Program-made: the position numbers and the translations under genes
Shown: positions 1 to 10,714 of the stretch, piece after piece
Position numbering within the stretch: position 1 is the stretch's first letter
Layout: each line of letters starts with the position of its first letter
The notes under the pieces: generated by a model
What the model saw: the letters and a program-made list of their open reading frames with translations, nothing else
Database searches by the model: none
Told to the model about the DNA's origin: nothing
DNA from: Larkinella terrae
GTDB taxonomy: Bacteria; Bacteroidota; Bacteroidia; Cytophagales; Spirosomataceae
Assembly (NCBI RefSeq): GCF_009668025.1
Contig: NZ_WJXZ01000011.1
Location: 173,055 to 237,054 of the forward strand
Direction: 5' to 3'
DNA length: 64,000 nt

Positions 1-3000
1 CTTCGGGGTCGTAGCCCGAGTACTTGTCGATCAGGAAGAAGTTCTGCGCGCTGGCGTAAACCCGCAGCCGCTGGAAGTTCACCTTGCCAAACTTGGTCGG
101 CAGCGAATAGCCCAAAACCGCATTCTGTCCGCGAATGAACGAGCCGTCTTCCATCCACCAGTCATCCATGTGCGTCGAATAACCGGCATTGTAATGTCGG
201 ATTTCAGCAATCTTACTGTTCTGATTTTCAGGCGTCCAGGCTCCTAAAACCGTCCGCGAGCTGCTGGCGATGGCCTGCCGGTCTTCCACGGAGTGTTTCG
301 TGGCATTGACGGTATTGACGCCAATCACAAACCGGATGTCGAACGACAAGTCGAACTTGCCAAACTGGAAGGTGTTGCCCACGTTCATGGTCCATTTCGG
401 GTACGAACGGCCGATGATGCCTTCGTCCTGCGCGTCGATTTTGCCGTCGTTGTTCAGATCGGCCCATTTCAGGTCACCCGGCCGTTTGTTGTATTTGGCC
501 GCCAGATCCGCTTCGTTCGTCCCGAAAACCCCCAGCCGTTTGTAGCCCCAGATCGTACCGATTGGGTAGCCAATCCGCAGGATGTTCGTGTTACCCAGGA
601 AGTTGGGGCCGGGGAAGATGTCGTCGCCGTTGACGCCCAGCTTCAGGATTTTATTCTTGTTGGTCGAAAACGCGATGTTCGTCGACCAGTTGAACTTGCT
701 GGTGCTGATGTTGCGCGTGTTGATGCCCAGTTCAAACCCTTTGTTCTCGACCGAACCGATGTTCTGCGTCACCGTGCTCAAACCCGTCGACCACGGAATG
801 GGCGCGTTCAGCAGCAGGTCCTTCGTGATCTTGTGGTAGTAGTCGAGCGTCAGATCGATCCGGTTATTGAGCAACCCGATGTCCGCACCAATGTCCAGTT
901 GGTTCGTAAATTCCCAGCGCAAATCCGGGTTCCCGAACGAGCTCCGCCAGATACCGGTCGAGCGTACCCCGCCCAGCAGAATGGTTCCGGTTCCGAGAAA
1001 CTGCTGTGAGGCATACTGACCGATTTCCTGGTTACCGGTTTTGCCGTAACTGGCCCGCAGTTTCAGGTTCGACAGCCAGGTCGCCGATTTCAGGAATTCT
1101 TCCTGCGAAACGTTCCAGGCAATGGCCGCCGACGGGAAGAACGCGTATTTGTTGTTCACCCCGAACTTGGACGAACCGTCGTACCGGCCCGTAACCGTAA
1201 ACAGGTACTTGTCCTTAAAGTTGTAGTTCAACCGACCAAAATACGAGTTGAGCGACCATTCGCCATCGCCGGACGAGGGCGTTTGCAAACTCGTTCCGAC
1301 GCCGAGGTTGTGATAGCCCCAGAAATCGTCGATAAAGTTCTGCGCCGAAGCCGTGTAGTTTTCGTAGTGCCGCTCCTGCCACGACAAACCGGCCAGGGCC
1401 GAAAACGTGTGATCGCCGTAGGTCTTATTCCAGTTCAGGTAGTTTTCAAACTGCCAGTAGGCTTCCTGGTTCGTGCTGATTTCGGCCACCCCTTTCTGGT
1501 CGGCCGAGAGCGCGTTCAGGTCGCGGCCGGAGTAGAAATTCCGTTTGTAAAACAGCAGGTCGTAGCCAAAATTGGTCCGCAGCGTCAGGTTGGGCGTGAA
1601 GTTGATCAACGAATACACCTGTCCCAGCACCTGCGTATTGTAGTTAAACCGCTGGCGTTGAAGTGTAATCCGAACCGGGTTTTCGCCCCCTTCCATGCCG
1701 GGCCAGTCTTTATTGCGGCCCCAGCTACCGTCGGGATAATTGATCGGCAAAATGGGGATGGCTTCCATCACCATCCGCGGCACGTTCAAACCGCCGGACG
1801 CGTCGTCGGCCTCTTTCTGACTGGATTTGTTCAGGAAAATACTGCCGCCAAACTTCAGCCATTTGTTCACCTGATTGTCGAGCGTAAACTTAGCCGAATA
1901 GCGTTTGTACCACGAATTGATCATCAAACCGCCCTGATCGGTGTAGCCCAGCGAAACGCTGTAAGAGGTTTTATCCGTACCGCCCCGAATGCCGAGTTCG
2001 TGGTTTTGCGAACCGGTGGGTTTGTACACTTCGCGTTCCCAGTCGGTGTTGTACTTCGGATTTCCGTTGGCATCAAACAGGTTCGGGAAGTTTTTCGGAT
2101 CATTCCGTACGAATTTTCCGCTGGCAAAACCGGCCGGATCGTATTTGGCCGCGTTATCGAACGCTTTGTTGTAAACCGACATAAATTCCGTTGCGCTCAA
2201 CGTTCCGAGGTAGCGGGCGGGCGTGATGAGCGAACCCCAGACATCGTAGGATACCTGCGTAGCGCCCGATTTACCGCGCTTAGTCGAAATAATGATCACA
2301 CCGTTGGCACCGCGCGCGCCGTAAATCGCCGTGGCCGAAGCATCTTTCAATACTTCCAGCGATTCAATATCGTTGGGATTCAACAGGTTGGCATTCGTCA
2401 CCCCGATAATTCCGTCGACCACATACAGCGGTTCCAGGCTGGAGTTGATGGAGCCAACGCCCCGAATCCGAACGCGGGGCTGGTAACCCGGCGCGGAGGA
2501 ATTGACCATGACATCGACGCCCGGAATCCGGCCCTGCAACGACTGCGCTACGTTATTCGCCTGACGATCCAGCAGTTTTTCGCCCTTGATGGCCGCGACC
2601 GAACCGGTGAGGTCACTTTTCCGAACCGTTCCGTACCCAATCACCACCACCTCGTCGAGGTTGCGGTTATCAACGGCCATGCTGACGGTCAGGTTGGTTT
2701 GGTTGCCGACGGCCACTTCCTGTTTCAGATATCCAATCGAGCTGAACACCAGCGTGGCGTTCCCGTCGGCCACATCCAGTTGAAAGGCGCCGTTCGCGTC
2801 GGTGTTGGTTCCCCGGCTGGTGCCTTTCTCCACGACGTTAACGCCCGGCAGCGGGTTTCCGGCAGCTTCTTTCACCACTCCCCGAACCGTAAAAACCACG
2901 GCCTGGGCTTGTTTCACCTCAGCGGTTTTTTCGGCTGGTGCAGTTGGAACGGCTTCGGTTGCCGAGGTTTCTTTTTTAGACAATACAATTTGATTATCAA

Positions 3001-3346
3001 CCAGTTCATACGAAATACCGAGCGGCATCAGCAGTTTATCCAGCACGTCGGCCAGCCGACCGCCCTGGGTGTGGAAACTGACCCGCTGTTCCTGAATAAC
3101 CCGGCTGCTGTACACAAACTTAATGTGCGTTTTCCGTTCGATCTGCAGCAGGGCATCCCGCAACGTCACGTTTTCAACTTTCAAAACTATTTTCCGGCTG
3201 AGTTCATCCTGGCCCCGACTGGATAGGCCTAGTCGGTTTCCGGCAAACGACGCGGATGATAAAACAACCACCAGCAACAGGTGAACCAGCGTCAGTCGCA
3301 ATGGTGTCGCAAGGCCGCCCGGTGGAGCGTAAAATTGATTCCTCAT
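1..3346 (-). CDS. SusC/RagA-type TonB-dependent receptor with N-terminal STN domain (3' end outside window)
   Basis: This is an outer-membrane TonB-dependent receptor of the SusC/RagA class, which imports oligosaccharides or other ligands and can signal inward. About 1,115 residues are visible; the frame is still open at base 1, near the usual KYSGYDPE-like stretch close to the C-terminus. A signal peptide covers about residues 1-35. An STN/secretin-like domain follows at 50-122 (KIVLKVENVTLRDALLQIE), then a carboxypeptidase-regulatory-like domain with PLPGVNV at about 150-235, then the plug with IYGARGANGVIIISTKRG. STN domains contact FecR-type anti-sigma factors, which fits the fecR gene starting 50 bases upstream on the same strand. 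The start at 3346 gives a good signal peptide. A susD partner would be expected to the left of base 1. The substrate cannot be inferred. Confidence 0.93.
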   Translation of the reverse strand, partial: MRNQFYAPPGGLATPLRLTLVHLLLVVVLSSASFAGNRLGLSSRGQDELSRKIVLKVENVTLRDALLQIERKTHIKFVYSSRVIQEQRVSFHTQGGRLADVLDKLLMPLGISYELVDNQIVLSKKETSATEAVPTAPAEKTAEVKQAQAVVFTVRGVVKEAAGNPLPGVNVVEKGTSRGTNTDANGAFQLDVADGNATLVFSSIGYLKQEVAVGNQTNLTVSMAVDNRNLDEVVVIGYGTVRKSDLTGSVAAIKGEKLLDRQANNVAQSLQGRIPGVDVMVNSSAPGYQPRVRIRGVGSINSSLEPLYVVDGIIGVTNANLLNPNDIESLEVLKDASATAIYGARGANGVIIISTKRGKSGATQVSYDVWGSLITPARYLGTLSATEFMSVYNKAFDNAAKYDPAGFASGKFVRNDPKNFPNLFDANGNPKYNTDWEREVYKPTGSQNHELGIRGGTDKTSYSVSLGYTDQGGLMINSWYKRYSAKFTLDNQVNKWLKFGGSIFLNKSSQKEADDASGGLNVPRMVMEAIPILPINYPDGSWGRNKDWPGMEGGENPVRITLQRQRFNYNTQVLGQVYSLINFTPNLTLRTNFGYDLLFYKRNFYSGRDLNALSADQKGVAEISTNQEAYWQFENYLNWNKTYGDHTFSALAGLSWQERHYENYTASAQNFIDDFWGYHNLGVGTSLQTPSSGDGEWSLNSYFGRLNYNFKDKYLFTVTGRYDGSSKFGVNNKYAFFPSAAIAWNVSQEEFLKSATWLSNLKLRASYGKTGNQEIGQYASQQFLGTGTILLGGVRSTGIWRSSFGNPDLRWEFTNQLDIGADIGLLNNRIDLTLDYYHKITKDLLLNAPIPWSTGLSTVTQNIGSVENKGFELGINTRNISTSKFNWSTNIAFSTNKNKILKLGVNGDDIFPGPNFLGNTNILRIGYPIGTIWGYKRLGVFGTNEADLAAKYNKRPGDLKWADLNNDGKIDAQDEGIIGRSYPKWTMNVGNTFQFGKFDLSFDIRFVIGVNTVNATKHSVEDRQAIASSSRTVLGAWTPENQNSKIAEIRHYNAGYSTHMDDWWMEDGSFIRGQNAVLGYSLPTKFGKVNFQRLRVYASAQNFFLIDKYSGYDPE

Positions 3347-3396
3347 AGCAGTATAGTGAAACAGGTTTAAAAGTGGATAGATTAAAAAGCGCGTAA

Positions 3397-4404
3397 TCAG
3401 GGGCAACCCAGGCCATCGAGTTCGATTTCCTGGCCATCGAGCGTATAAGACGAATCGGTTGTTTTACAGAGTAAATTCAGGATAACGGGCAGTCGCATGT
3501 TCGTGAAATCGGCCCGCAGCTTGCAATTTTGCAGCGCCGGATTGCGGAACTGAATCCGGACACCAAATGTCTCCTCCAGCGCATCGGCCACCTGCCGGAG
3601 CGACGCCCATTCGAAGGCAATCGTGGCCGGTTCCCAGGGTTTTGGTTTGGTAAAACGCGGCAGTTTCATTTTGGCGAGCGACTCGGCTTTCGGGTTAAAA
3701 ACCGCCTGCTGGCGCGCCGTCAGCAAAACCGGTTGCCGGTTGGCGACACTCACAGCCACTTTTCCGGTCACGACCGACACCTCAAACCGGACGCTGTTGC
3801 GGTAGGCGCGGACGTTAAAAGTCGTTCCCAGCACTTCGGTTTTGAGCTTCCCGGCCTGAATCACGAACGGGCGGCTCGTATCCCGGCGAACTTCGAAAAA
3901 AGCTTCTCCTTCCAGTTGCACAATGCGCTGCGCGGGCGCAAAACGCTCCGGGAAGCGCAGTTTCGTTGCGGGGCTCAGCCAGACCACGCTGCCGTCCGTC
4001 AGTTCACGCCGAAGAATCGTTTTGGTTGTGTTCTCCAGCGTTCGTTCCGTGATTTTCGGGTTGCCCAACGCCGGTTTTCCCGCCGTTTCGACGCGCTGAA
4101 ACTGCCAGATGCCCAGGGTCAGAAGCAGTAGGGCGGCCGCAACGCCACCGAGCGCCCAAAACCAGTTTCGACCCAACCCCAGCGGTCGCACCGGTCGGGA
4201 TTCAGCATCCTCAATTCGCTGGCGGATTTGCTGTAGAATTTTCCGGGAATAGGCCGAATCCTGCGTTTGGGGATGTTCCTGCGCTAAATCCGGGCGGTTT
4301 TCAAACGAATCATACCAACGTTCGACCAGCCGGGCTTCGTCGGGTGAACAACGGCCGGAGAGGTACTTTTCCAGTAATTCAGGGGAAGGGTAGTTGTCGT
4401 CCAT
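3397..4404 (-). CDS. FecR-family anti-sigma factor
   Basis: This is an inner-membrane anti-sigma regulator that receives the signal from an STN-containing SusC/FecA receptor and releases an ECF sigma factor. The 335-aa protein has a cytoplasmic N-terminal part (about 1-78), one transmembrane segment at 81-100 (starting WFWALGGVAAALLLL), a periplasmic FecR domain at about 125-225 (including RIVQLEGEAFFEV and FNVRAY), and a C-terminal DUF4974-type domain at about 260-330. It lies directly upstream of the STN-type susC gene. Its sigma factor is not adjacent: a phosphoesterase gene on the other strand separates them. Length and domain order are standard for Bacteroidota FecR proteins. Confidence 0.93.
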   Translation of the reverse strand: MDDNYPSPELLEKYLSGRCSPDEARLVERWYDSFENRPDLAQEHPQTQDSAYSRKILQQIRQRIEDAESRPVRPLGLGRNWFWALGGVAAALLLLTLGIWQFQRVETAGKPALGNPKITERTLENTTKTILRRELTDGSVVWLSPATKLRFPERFAPAQRIVQLEGEAFFEVRRDTSRPFVIQAGKLKTEVLGTTFNVRAYRNSVRFEVSVVTGKVAVSVANRQPVLLTARQQAVFNPKAESLAKMKLPRFTKPKPWEPATIAFEWASLRQVADALEETFGVRIQFRNPALQNCKLRADFTNMRLPVILNLLCKTTDSSYTLDGQEIELDGLGCP

Positions 4405-4530
4405 TCTCGTCAGACTTATAGATTAAGATGGTAAAATCCAATCTATCTCCCTTAAGACGAACAAGCCGAGCAAAAACCTTAGTCGGTTTTGGAGAATTTT
4501 TGAAAAAAAATTAGAATGAGTAGTCATCTG

Positions 4531-4637
4531 CCCCTAAATCCCCTAAAGGACGGTCGGGCGCGGACGGGCGTTGGCGAACAAAATCCGGTGTTTAAAAAGT
4601 CCGGCAGCGGCCGACCGTCCTTTAGGGGACTTAGGGG
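4531..4637. repeat. Long inverted repeat (27-bp arms, 26 matching)
   Basis: The left arm 4531-4557 starts CCCCTAAATCCCCTAAAGG. The right arm 4611-4637 is its reverse complement except for one mismatch. The 53-base loop carries no gene. It lies between divergent genes, so it is not a simple terminator of either. It may be a dispersed palindromic element. Confidence 0.85.
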
Positions 4638-4681
4638 TAATTCATCGTTGATTTGTACCACACAAGACCGGCTTTATCTTT

Positions 4682-4710
4682 TTTGCAAACCCAATCGGCT
4701 GGTATCTTTG
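4682..4710 (+). promoter_or_regulatory. Promoter of the phosphoesterase gene
   Basis: TTTG at 4682-4685 and TATCTTTG at 4703-4710 are separated by 17 bases. This fits the Bacteroidota sigma-A consensus (TTG, then TAnnTTTG). Transcription would begin near 4715, shortly before the ATG at 4734. Confidence 0.7.
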
Positions 4711-4733
4711 TCGACACCGTTCCTTCCGTCTGC

Positions 4734-5504
4734 ATGTTAAAAATTGCGGTTATCAGTGACATTCATGCGAATCTACCGGCCTTGAAAGCCGTTTTAAACG
4801 ATCTCCAAAACCGGCGGGCCGATCAGTTGTATTGCCTGGGTGATCTGGTTGATTTTGCGCCCTGGCCCAACGAAGTGATCGATCTGATCCGCCGAAACCG
4901 CATTCCGACGTTGATGGGCAACCACGACGAGCGCATCGCGTTCGATCTGCCGGTGGTTCCGCTGCCCAAACACGGGCCGCTCGAAACGCAGTGCCGGATA
5001 GCTGCCATCGACTACACCCGGAATGCCATTACCACAGAAAACAAGGCGTTTCTGGCAACGCTGCCGCGTCATATTCAGCTGACCTTCGGTTTTTCGGACC
5101 GCGACATTCGTTTGCTGCTGGTGCACGCCAGCCCGCGTTCCATCGACGAATACATTTATGCGGACCACGCGTGGGAAGACGTGGCCGCGATGATGGCCGA
5201 AAAAAACGCCGATGTGCTGGTGATGGGCCATACGCACCAGTCGTACATCCGCGAGATTCCGGGCGCAACGCTGAAAACCGCCATCAATTGCGGGTCAGTG
5301 GGCCGGTCCAAAGAGGCCGATCGACGGGCGACGTATCTGCTCATCACGGTTTCCGATCCGACAACCGCCTTCGGCCCCGATTCCCTGCAATTCGAGTTGA
5401 TCAAAGTCGATTACGAAATCGAAGAAACGATTGAAGCCATTCGCCAAAGCCCGATTCCGGACTTCTACGCGGATTTTTTGTCAGCCGGAGAAATGGTGAA
5501 GTGA
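4734..5504 (+). CDS. Metallophosphoesterase (calcineurin-like, YfcE/MPE type)
   Basis: This 256-aa protein is predicted to be a cytoplasmic dinuclear-metal phosphoesterase. All family motifs are visible: SDIH near residue 8, CLGDLVD near 36, MGNHDER near 63, LLVHASP near 125 and VMGHTHQSY near 160, followed by INCGSVGR. The chosen ATG at 4734 places the first motif at the usual distance and sits just after a promoter; the longer in-frame extension from 4653 reads through promoter DNA. The gene lies on the opposite strand between a fecR and its likely sigma-factor gene, an unusual position. The physiological substrate (phosphodiester, nucleotide or protein phosphate) cannot be told from sequence. 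Confidence 0.88.
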   Translation: MLKIAVISDIHANLPALKAVLNDLQNRRADQLYCLGDLVDFAPWPNEVIDLIRRNRIPTLMGNHDERIAFDLPVVPLPKHGPLETQCRIAAIDYTRNAITTENKAFLATLPRHIQLTFGFSDRDIRLLLVHASPRSIDEYIYADHAWEDVAAMMAEKNADVLVMGHTHQSYIREIPGATLKTAINCGSVGRSKEADRRATYLLITVSDPTTAFGPDSLQFELIKVDYEIEETIEAIRQSPIPDFYADFLSAGEMVK

Positions 5505-5538
5505 GGCCGGAATATCCCCCAAATGGAGTTCCGACGGA

Positions 5539-6132
5539 TTAAAAAACGAGGTTGAACAACGCGACGGCCACCGCCGAGTAGTCTTTCAGCACGTGACGTA
5601 GCGTTTGATGCGCTTTCAGTAAATGACTTTCAACGGTTTTAGGGGCAATCTGAAGCTGATCGGCAATGTCGGTCACCGACCGACCCTGCTGATGAAGAGC
5701 GTACACCTGACGGCATTTTTCCGGCAATTGCCCGATGGTCGATTCGTAAGCCCGCTGTAAATCAGCGTATAAAATGTGCTGCTCGGTAGCGTTGACGGTC
5801 TGGCGATCCGGCTGGGCCAGCAGTTCGGCGGCAAAACCGTCCTGGCGGGCCTGTGCCCGAAACCAGTCGATGACCGAATTCCGAAGCAGCGTTTGCAGGT
5901 AACTTTCGGGATGCTTCAGCTCCGGAAGCCGGTGGCGTTTCAGCCAGAGATTCACGAATAATTCCTGCACGATTTCCTCCGTCATTTCCCGGTCCTGAAG
6001 CCGTTTAAAAGCCGTATTGGACAATTTCAGAAAATACCGGTTGTAGATTTCTTCAAAGGCCAATGGATCATCCTGCTGCATTCGCTGAAACAACCCGATG
6101 TCTTCTTCATGCTGGTAATGTCGTTTCATCAT
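5539..6132 (-). CDS. ECF RNA polymerase sigma factor (FecI-like)
   Basis: This is an extracytoplasmic-function sigma-70 factor of about 197 aa. Region 2 is seen at DPLAFEEIYNRYF and EEIVQELFVNLW. Region 4 is seen at LPEKCRQVYALH followed by the helix-turn-helix SVTDIADQLQIAPKTVESHL. It probably drives the fecR and susC genes at 1-4404, with FecR as its anti-sigma factor. Tandem ATGs at 6132 and 6129 are both plausible starts; a longer frame from 6207 adds residues not typical of the family. The last residues (VAVALFNLVF) are hydrophobic. Confidence 0.9.
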   Translation of the reverse strand: MMKRHYQHEEDIGLFQRMQQDDPLAFEEIYNRYFLKLSNTAFKRLQDREMTEEIVQELFVNLWLKRHRLPELKHPESYLQTLLRNSVIDWFRAQARQDGFAAELLAQPDRQTVNATEQHILYADLQRAYESTIGQLPEKCRQVYALHQQGRSVTDIADQLQIAPKTVESHLLKAHQTLRHVLKDYSAVAVALFNLVF

Positions 6133-6357
6133 CACGTTTTTAATAGAGATTGGCATGGCGTAAAACTGGTCCCAAAGTATCAATTTTTTCAGTAATCCCG
6201 CTACCACTAAAATAAGAAAATGGCGGTAATCAGACCGAAATAAAAAACCGTCTCCCCCATTTCAGGTGATTAAACGGTAGTTGATAATTCGGGGCTTTAT
6301 CGTTAATTTACCCATTCCGATTTTCCGAAAATCCCAATCCTAAACCGCCCGTTCCAT

Positions 6358-7866
<1,509 letters not shown>

Positions 7867-7941
7867 AACCGGACGGATCAGCACGGCGACGGCATCGATT
7901 ACCGACTCCGCATTCATCCTCATCCATCAATTGAATCCATC

Positions 7942-9291
7942 ATGTCAATCGTCAATAACCGGTTAACGGCTGCGCAATACGAAGCGAATTTCAGCGACAT
8001 TCATCCGCCGTTTGAAACGCGGGATGCGGCTTTGGTGGAAGCCAACCGCTGCCTGTTTTGTTACGATGCGCCGTGCATGAAAAGTTGTCCGACCAGTATT
8101 GATGTTCCGAAATTTATCCGGCAGATTACCACCGATAATCTGAAGGGTTCGGCGCATACGATTCTGAGCGCCAACATCATGGGCGGGGGTTGCTCTAAAG
8201 TTTGTCCGGTGGAGAAATTATGCGAGGGCTCCTGCGTCTATAATCTGATGGACGAACCGCCGATTCCGATTGCGAAACTACAGCGGTTTTCGACCGAAAA
8301 AGCGATTGCCGAAAAATGGCCGCTCTTCCAGCGAAAACCGTCAACCCATAAGAAAGTGGCGGTGGTTGGGGCCGGTCCGGCGGGGCTGAGCTGCGCCCAC
8401 ACGCTGAGTCGTGAAGGCATCGATGTGACGGTTTTCGAGAAAGAAAGCAAGGGCGGGGGTTTGATGACGTACGGCATTGCGGCTTACAAAGTGACGCCCC
8501 AGTTTTGCGAAGACGAGGTCAATTTCATCACGTCGCTGGGTGGCATTGCGATTCAGTACAATCAGGAATTGGGAAAAACCGTATTCTTGAGCGACTTACA
8601 GCAAAATTACGATGCGGTTTATCTGGGCGTTGGCGTCGGATTGGCGCGGCAACTGGATATTCCCGGCGAAGACCTTCGGGGCGTTGAAGATGCGATCCGG
8701 TTTATTTACGATATCCGGACCAACGGTTTTCCGTCCACACCCGTCGGTGATAAAGTCGCCGTGATTGGTCTGGGCATGACGGCCATCGACGCGGCCACGC
8801 AGGCTAAGCGGCTGGGAGCCAGCGAAGTAACCATCGTTTACCGCCGAACGCAGGATGAAATGCCCTGCACTGAAGTCGAGCTGGATCTGGCCAAACTCGA
8901 CGGCTGCCGGATTGTCTGGCTGGCGGCCCCGCAGGAAATTGTCGGCGAAAACGGGCAGGTTACGCAGCTGATTTGCAGTCGGATGCGCCTGGGTGAACCC
9001 GACGCCAGTGGCCGCCGGTCGCCAGTCGAAACCGGAGAAACCTTCACGCTGGACGTCGATATGGTGATCAAAGCTGCCGGGCAAATGCCGTTTGAAGAGC
9101 TGGTCAACGCCAATCAGCTGGAAAACCGGAAGGGAAAAATCGCGATCGACGGGGCGTGTGCAACGAACCTATCCGGTGTTTTTGCCGGTGGCGACTGCGT
9201 CAACGGCGGCAAGGAAGTCGTCGATGCGGTCCAGGCCGGGAAAGACGGCGCGAAAGCGATTCTGGATTTTTTAAATGGTTGGGATGGCTGA
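7942..9291 (+). CDS. preT: NAD-dependent dihydropyrimidine dehydrogenase, subunit PreT
   Basis: This 449-aa cytoplasmic subunit passes electrons between NADH and the pyrimidine-reducing subunit PreA. The N-terminal cysteine-rich region (CLFCYDAPCMKSCP, GGGCSKVCPVEKLCEGSC) binds two 4Fe-4S clusters. A first dinucleotide fold at VAVVGAGPAGLSCA binds FAD and a second at VAVIGLGMTAID binds NAD(P). The C-terminal FAGGDCVNGG is the usual FAD-pyrophosphate motif. It lies 75 bases after the permease and 154 before preA. The last codons overlap the left arm of an inverted repeat. Confidence 0.95.
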   Translation: MSIVNNRLTAAQYEANFSDIHPPFETRDAALVEANRCLFCYDAPCMKSCPTSIDVPKFIRQITTDNLKGSAHTILSANIMGGGCSKVCPVEKLCEGSCVYNLMDEPPIPIAKLQRFSTEKAIAEKWPLFQRKPSTHKKVAVVGAGPAGLSCAHTLSREGIDVTVFEKESKGGGLMTYGIAAYKVTPQFCEDEVNFITSLGGIAIQYNQELGKTVFLSDLQQNYDAVYLGVGVGLARQLDIPGEDLRGVEDAIRFIYDIRTNGFPSTPVGDKVAVIGLGMTAIDAATQAKRLGASEVTIVYRRTQDEMPCTEVELDLAKLDGCRIVWLAAPQEIVGENGQVTQLICSRMRLGEPDASGRRSPVETGETFTLDVDMVIKAAGQMPFEELVNANQLENRKGKIAIDGACATNLSGVFAGGDCVNGGKEVVDAVQAGKDGAKAILDFLNGWDG

Positions 9292-9440
9292 ATGGTTAAA
9301 AATGGTTAGCGGGCGCATTCAAAAAAATGCGTCAGCAAGCACGCGTCAGCCAACCATTTTTAACCATTCAACCATTCAACCATTTCAACCATAAAAACCA
9401 TTTTTAACCATCCAACCCATAAAAACCATTTAACCAACCA
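9290..9440. repeat. AACCATT-rich repeat tract with inverted repeat between preT and preA
   Basis: The left arm at 9290-9307 (GAATGGTTAAAAATGGTT) is perfectly complementary to 9352-9369. From 9352 to about 9440, AACCATT and close variants recur every 8-10 bases about nine times, running up to the preA start. No Shine-Dalgarno sequence is present. The hairpin could weaken or uncouple preA expression, and the short direct repeats are prone to slippage. Confidence 0.8.
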
Positions 9441-9445
9441 ACCCT

Positions 9446-10714
9446 ATGGCGGATTTATCGGCAAATTTTCTGGGTATCAAATCGCCCAATCCGTACTGGC
9501 TGGCGAGCGCTCCACCGACGGACAAGCAGTACAACGTCCTGCGGGCCTTCGAAGCGGGCTGGGGGGGCGTGGTCTGGAAAACGCTGGGGAGTCAGATCAA
9601 GAACGTGTCATCGCGCTATTCGTCAGTGAACTACAACGGAAACCGAATGATGGGCTTCAACAACATCGAGTTGATTTCGGACCGGCCGCTGGACATCAAC
9701 CTCCGCGAAATTGCGGAATGCGTTCGGCTGTTTCCCGACCGTGCGATGGTGGTTTCGCTCATGGCCGACAACAGCCGCGAGAAATGGCACGAACTGATTG
9801 CGCAGGTCGAAGATACGGGTGCGCACGGCCTGGAGCTTAATTTCGGCTGTCCGCACGGCATGACCGAGCGCGGCATGGGCGCGGCCGTTGGGCAGGACCC
9901 CGACATTGCGCGAATGGTGGTGGAGTGGGTGATGGAAAAAGCCACAATTCCGGTCATTACGAAGCTGACGCCCAACGTGCATTCGGTGGTGCCGTCGGGC
10001 CGGGCGTCGGTGGAGGGCGGAACCAACGGTTTGTCACTGATCAATACCATTCAGTCCATTACGGGTGTCGATCTCGATACGCTGGTGCCCAATCCCTACG
10101 TGGCCGGGAAATCCGTTTTTGGGGGCTATTGCGGTCCGGCGGTCAAACCGGTCGCGTTGAAAATGCTGACCACATTGAGCCAGGACCCGGTTACGTCGCA
10201 AGTTCCGATTTCCGGCATCGGCGGGATCAGCACCTGGAAAGATGCGGCAGAGTTTATGTTGCTGGGTGCCACGACCGTACAGGTTTGCACGGCGGTGATG
10301 AAACACGGTTTTCGGATCATTGAAGACTTATGCGAAGGACTCAGCAACTGGATGGACGAAAAAGGCTTTAAAACCACCGACGACTTTATCGGAAAATCCG
10401 TACCGACCATTACGTACTGGGAAGATCTGGACATCAATTACCACATCGTCGCCCACATCAACCCCGACAAGTGCATCCGCTGCGGCCTTTGCTACATTGC
10501 CTGCGAAGATGCGTCGCACCAGTCGATCAACCTTTCTTACGGAAAACCGTACAATACCTATTCCGTTATCGAGGACGAATGCGTCGGCTGCAACCTCTGT
10601 AAGCTGGTTTGCCCGGTGGATAACTGCATCACGATGGTCGAGCAGCGCAGGGGTGATGATTACCTGAACTGGAAAGAATTTCAGCGCCGGGGGCTGCCAT
10701 TGAACGACCATTGA
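9446..10714 (+). CDS. preA: NAD-dependent dihydropyrimidine dehydrogenase, subunit PreA
   Basis: This 422-aa FMN-containing subunit reduces uracil or thymine to the 5,6-dihydro form (or the reverse). The N-terminal barrel resembles dihydroorotate dehydrogenase, with SPNPYWLASAPPTD, GLELNFGCPHGM (catalytic-loop region) and the FMN-phosphate motif SGIGGISTWKDAAEF. The C-terminal ferredoxin-like domain has two 4Fe-4S motifs, CIRCGLCYIAC and CVGCNLCKLVCP. With preT it forms the bacterial PreTA enzyme. Dihydropyrimidinase and beta-ureidopropionase genes, which often accompany it, are not in this window. Confidence 0.95.
   Translation: MADLSANFLGIKSPNPYWLASAPPTDKQYNVLRAFEAGWGGVVWKTLGSQIKNVSSRYSSVNYNGNRMMGFNNIELISDRPLDINLREIAECVRLFPDRAMVVSLMADNSREKWHELIAQVEDTGAHGLELNFGCPHGMTERGMGAAVGQDPDIARMVVEWVMEKATIPVITKLTPNVHSVVPSGRASVEGGTNGLSLINTIQSITGVDLDTLVPNPYVAGKSVFGGYCGPAVKPVALKMLTTLSQDPVTSQVPISGIGGISTWKDAAEFMLLGATTVQVCTAVMKHGFRIIEDLCEGLSNWMDEKGFKTTDDFIGKSVPTITYWEDLDINYHIVAHINPDKCIRCGLCYIACEDASHQSINLSYGKPYNTYSVIEDECVGCNLCKLVCPVDNCITMVEQRRGDDYLNWKEFQRRGLPLNDH

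Larger units (their letters stand above)
4405..4733. other. Intergenic region between fecR and the phosphoesterase gene
   Basis: These 329 bases separate two divergently transcribed genes. They contain a long imperfect inverted repeat (4531-4637) and a Bacteroidota-type promoter for the rightward gene (4682-4710). A short open frame across 4516-4740 is explained by the repeat and is not considered coding. Confidence 0.7.

Noticed and set aside
1283..3226. A 647-codon open frame on the + strand
   Set aside because: It lies wholly antisense to the SusC receptor gene, whose reading frame shows all family motifs. Open antisense frames arise from GC-rich codon usage here.
4516..4740. A 74-codon frame upstream of the phosphoesterase
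   Set aside because: It is made mainly of the two arms of an inverted repeat and promoter DNA.
9352..9440. Regular short repeats considered as a CRISPR array
   Set aside because: Units are only 7 bases with 1-3 base spacers and no cas genes are near; it is a simple repeat tract.
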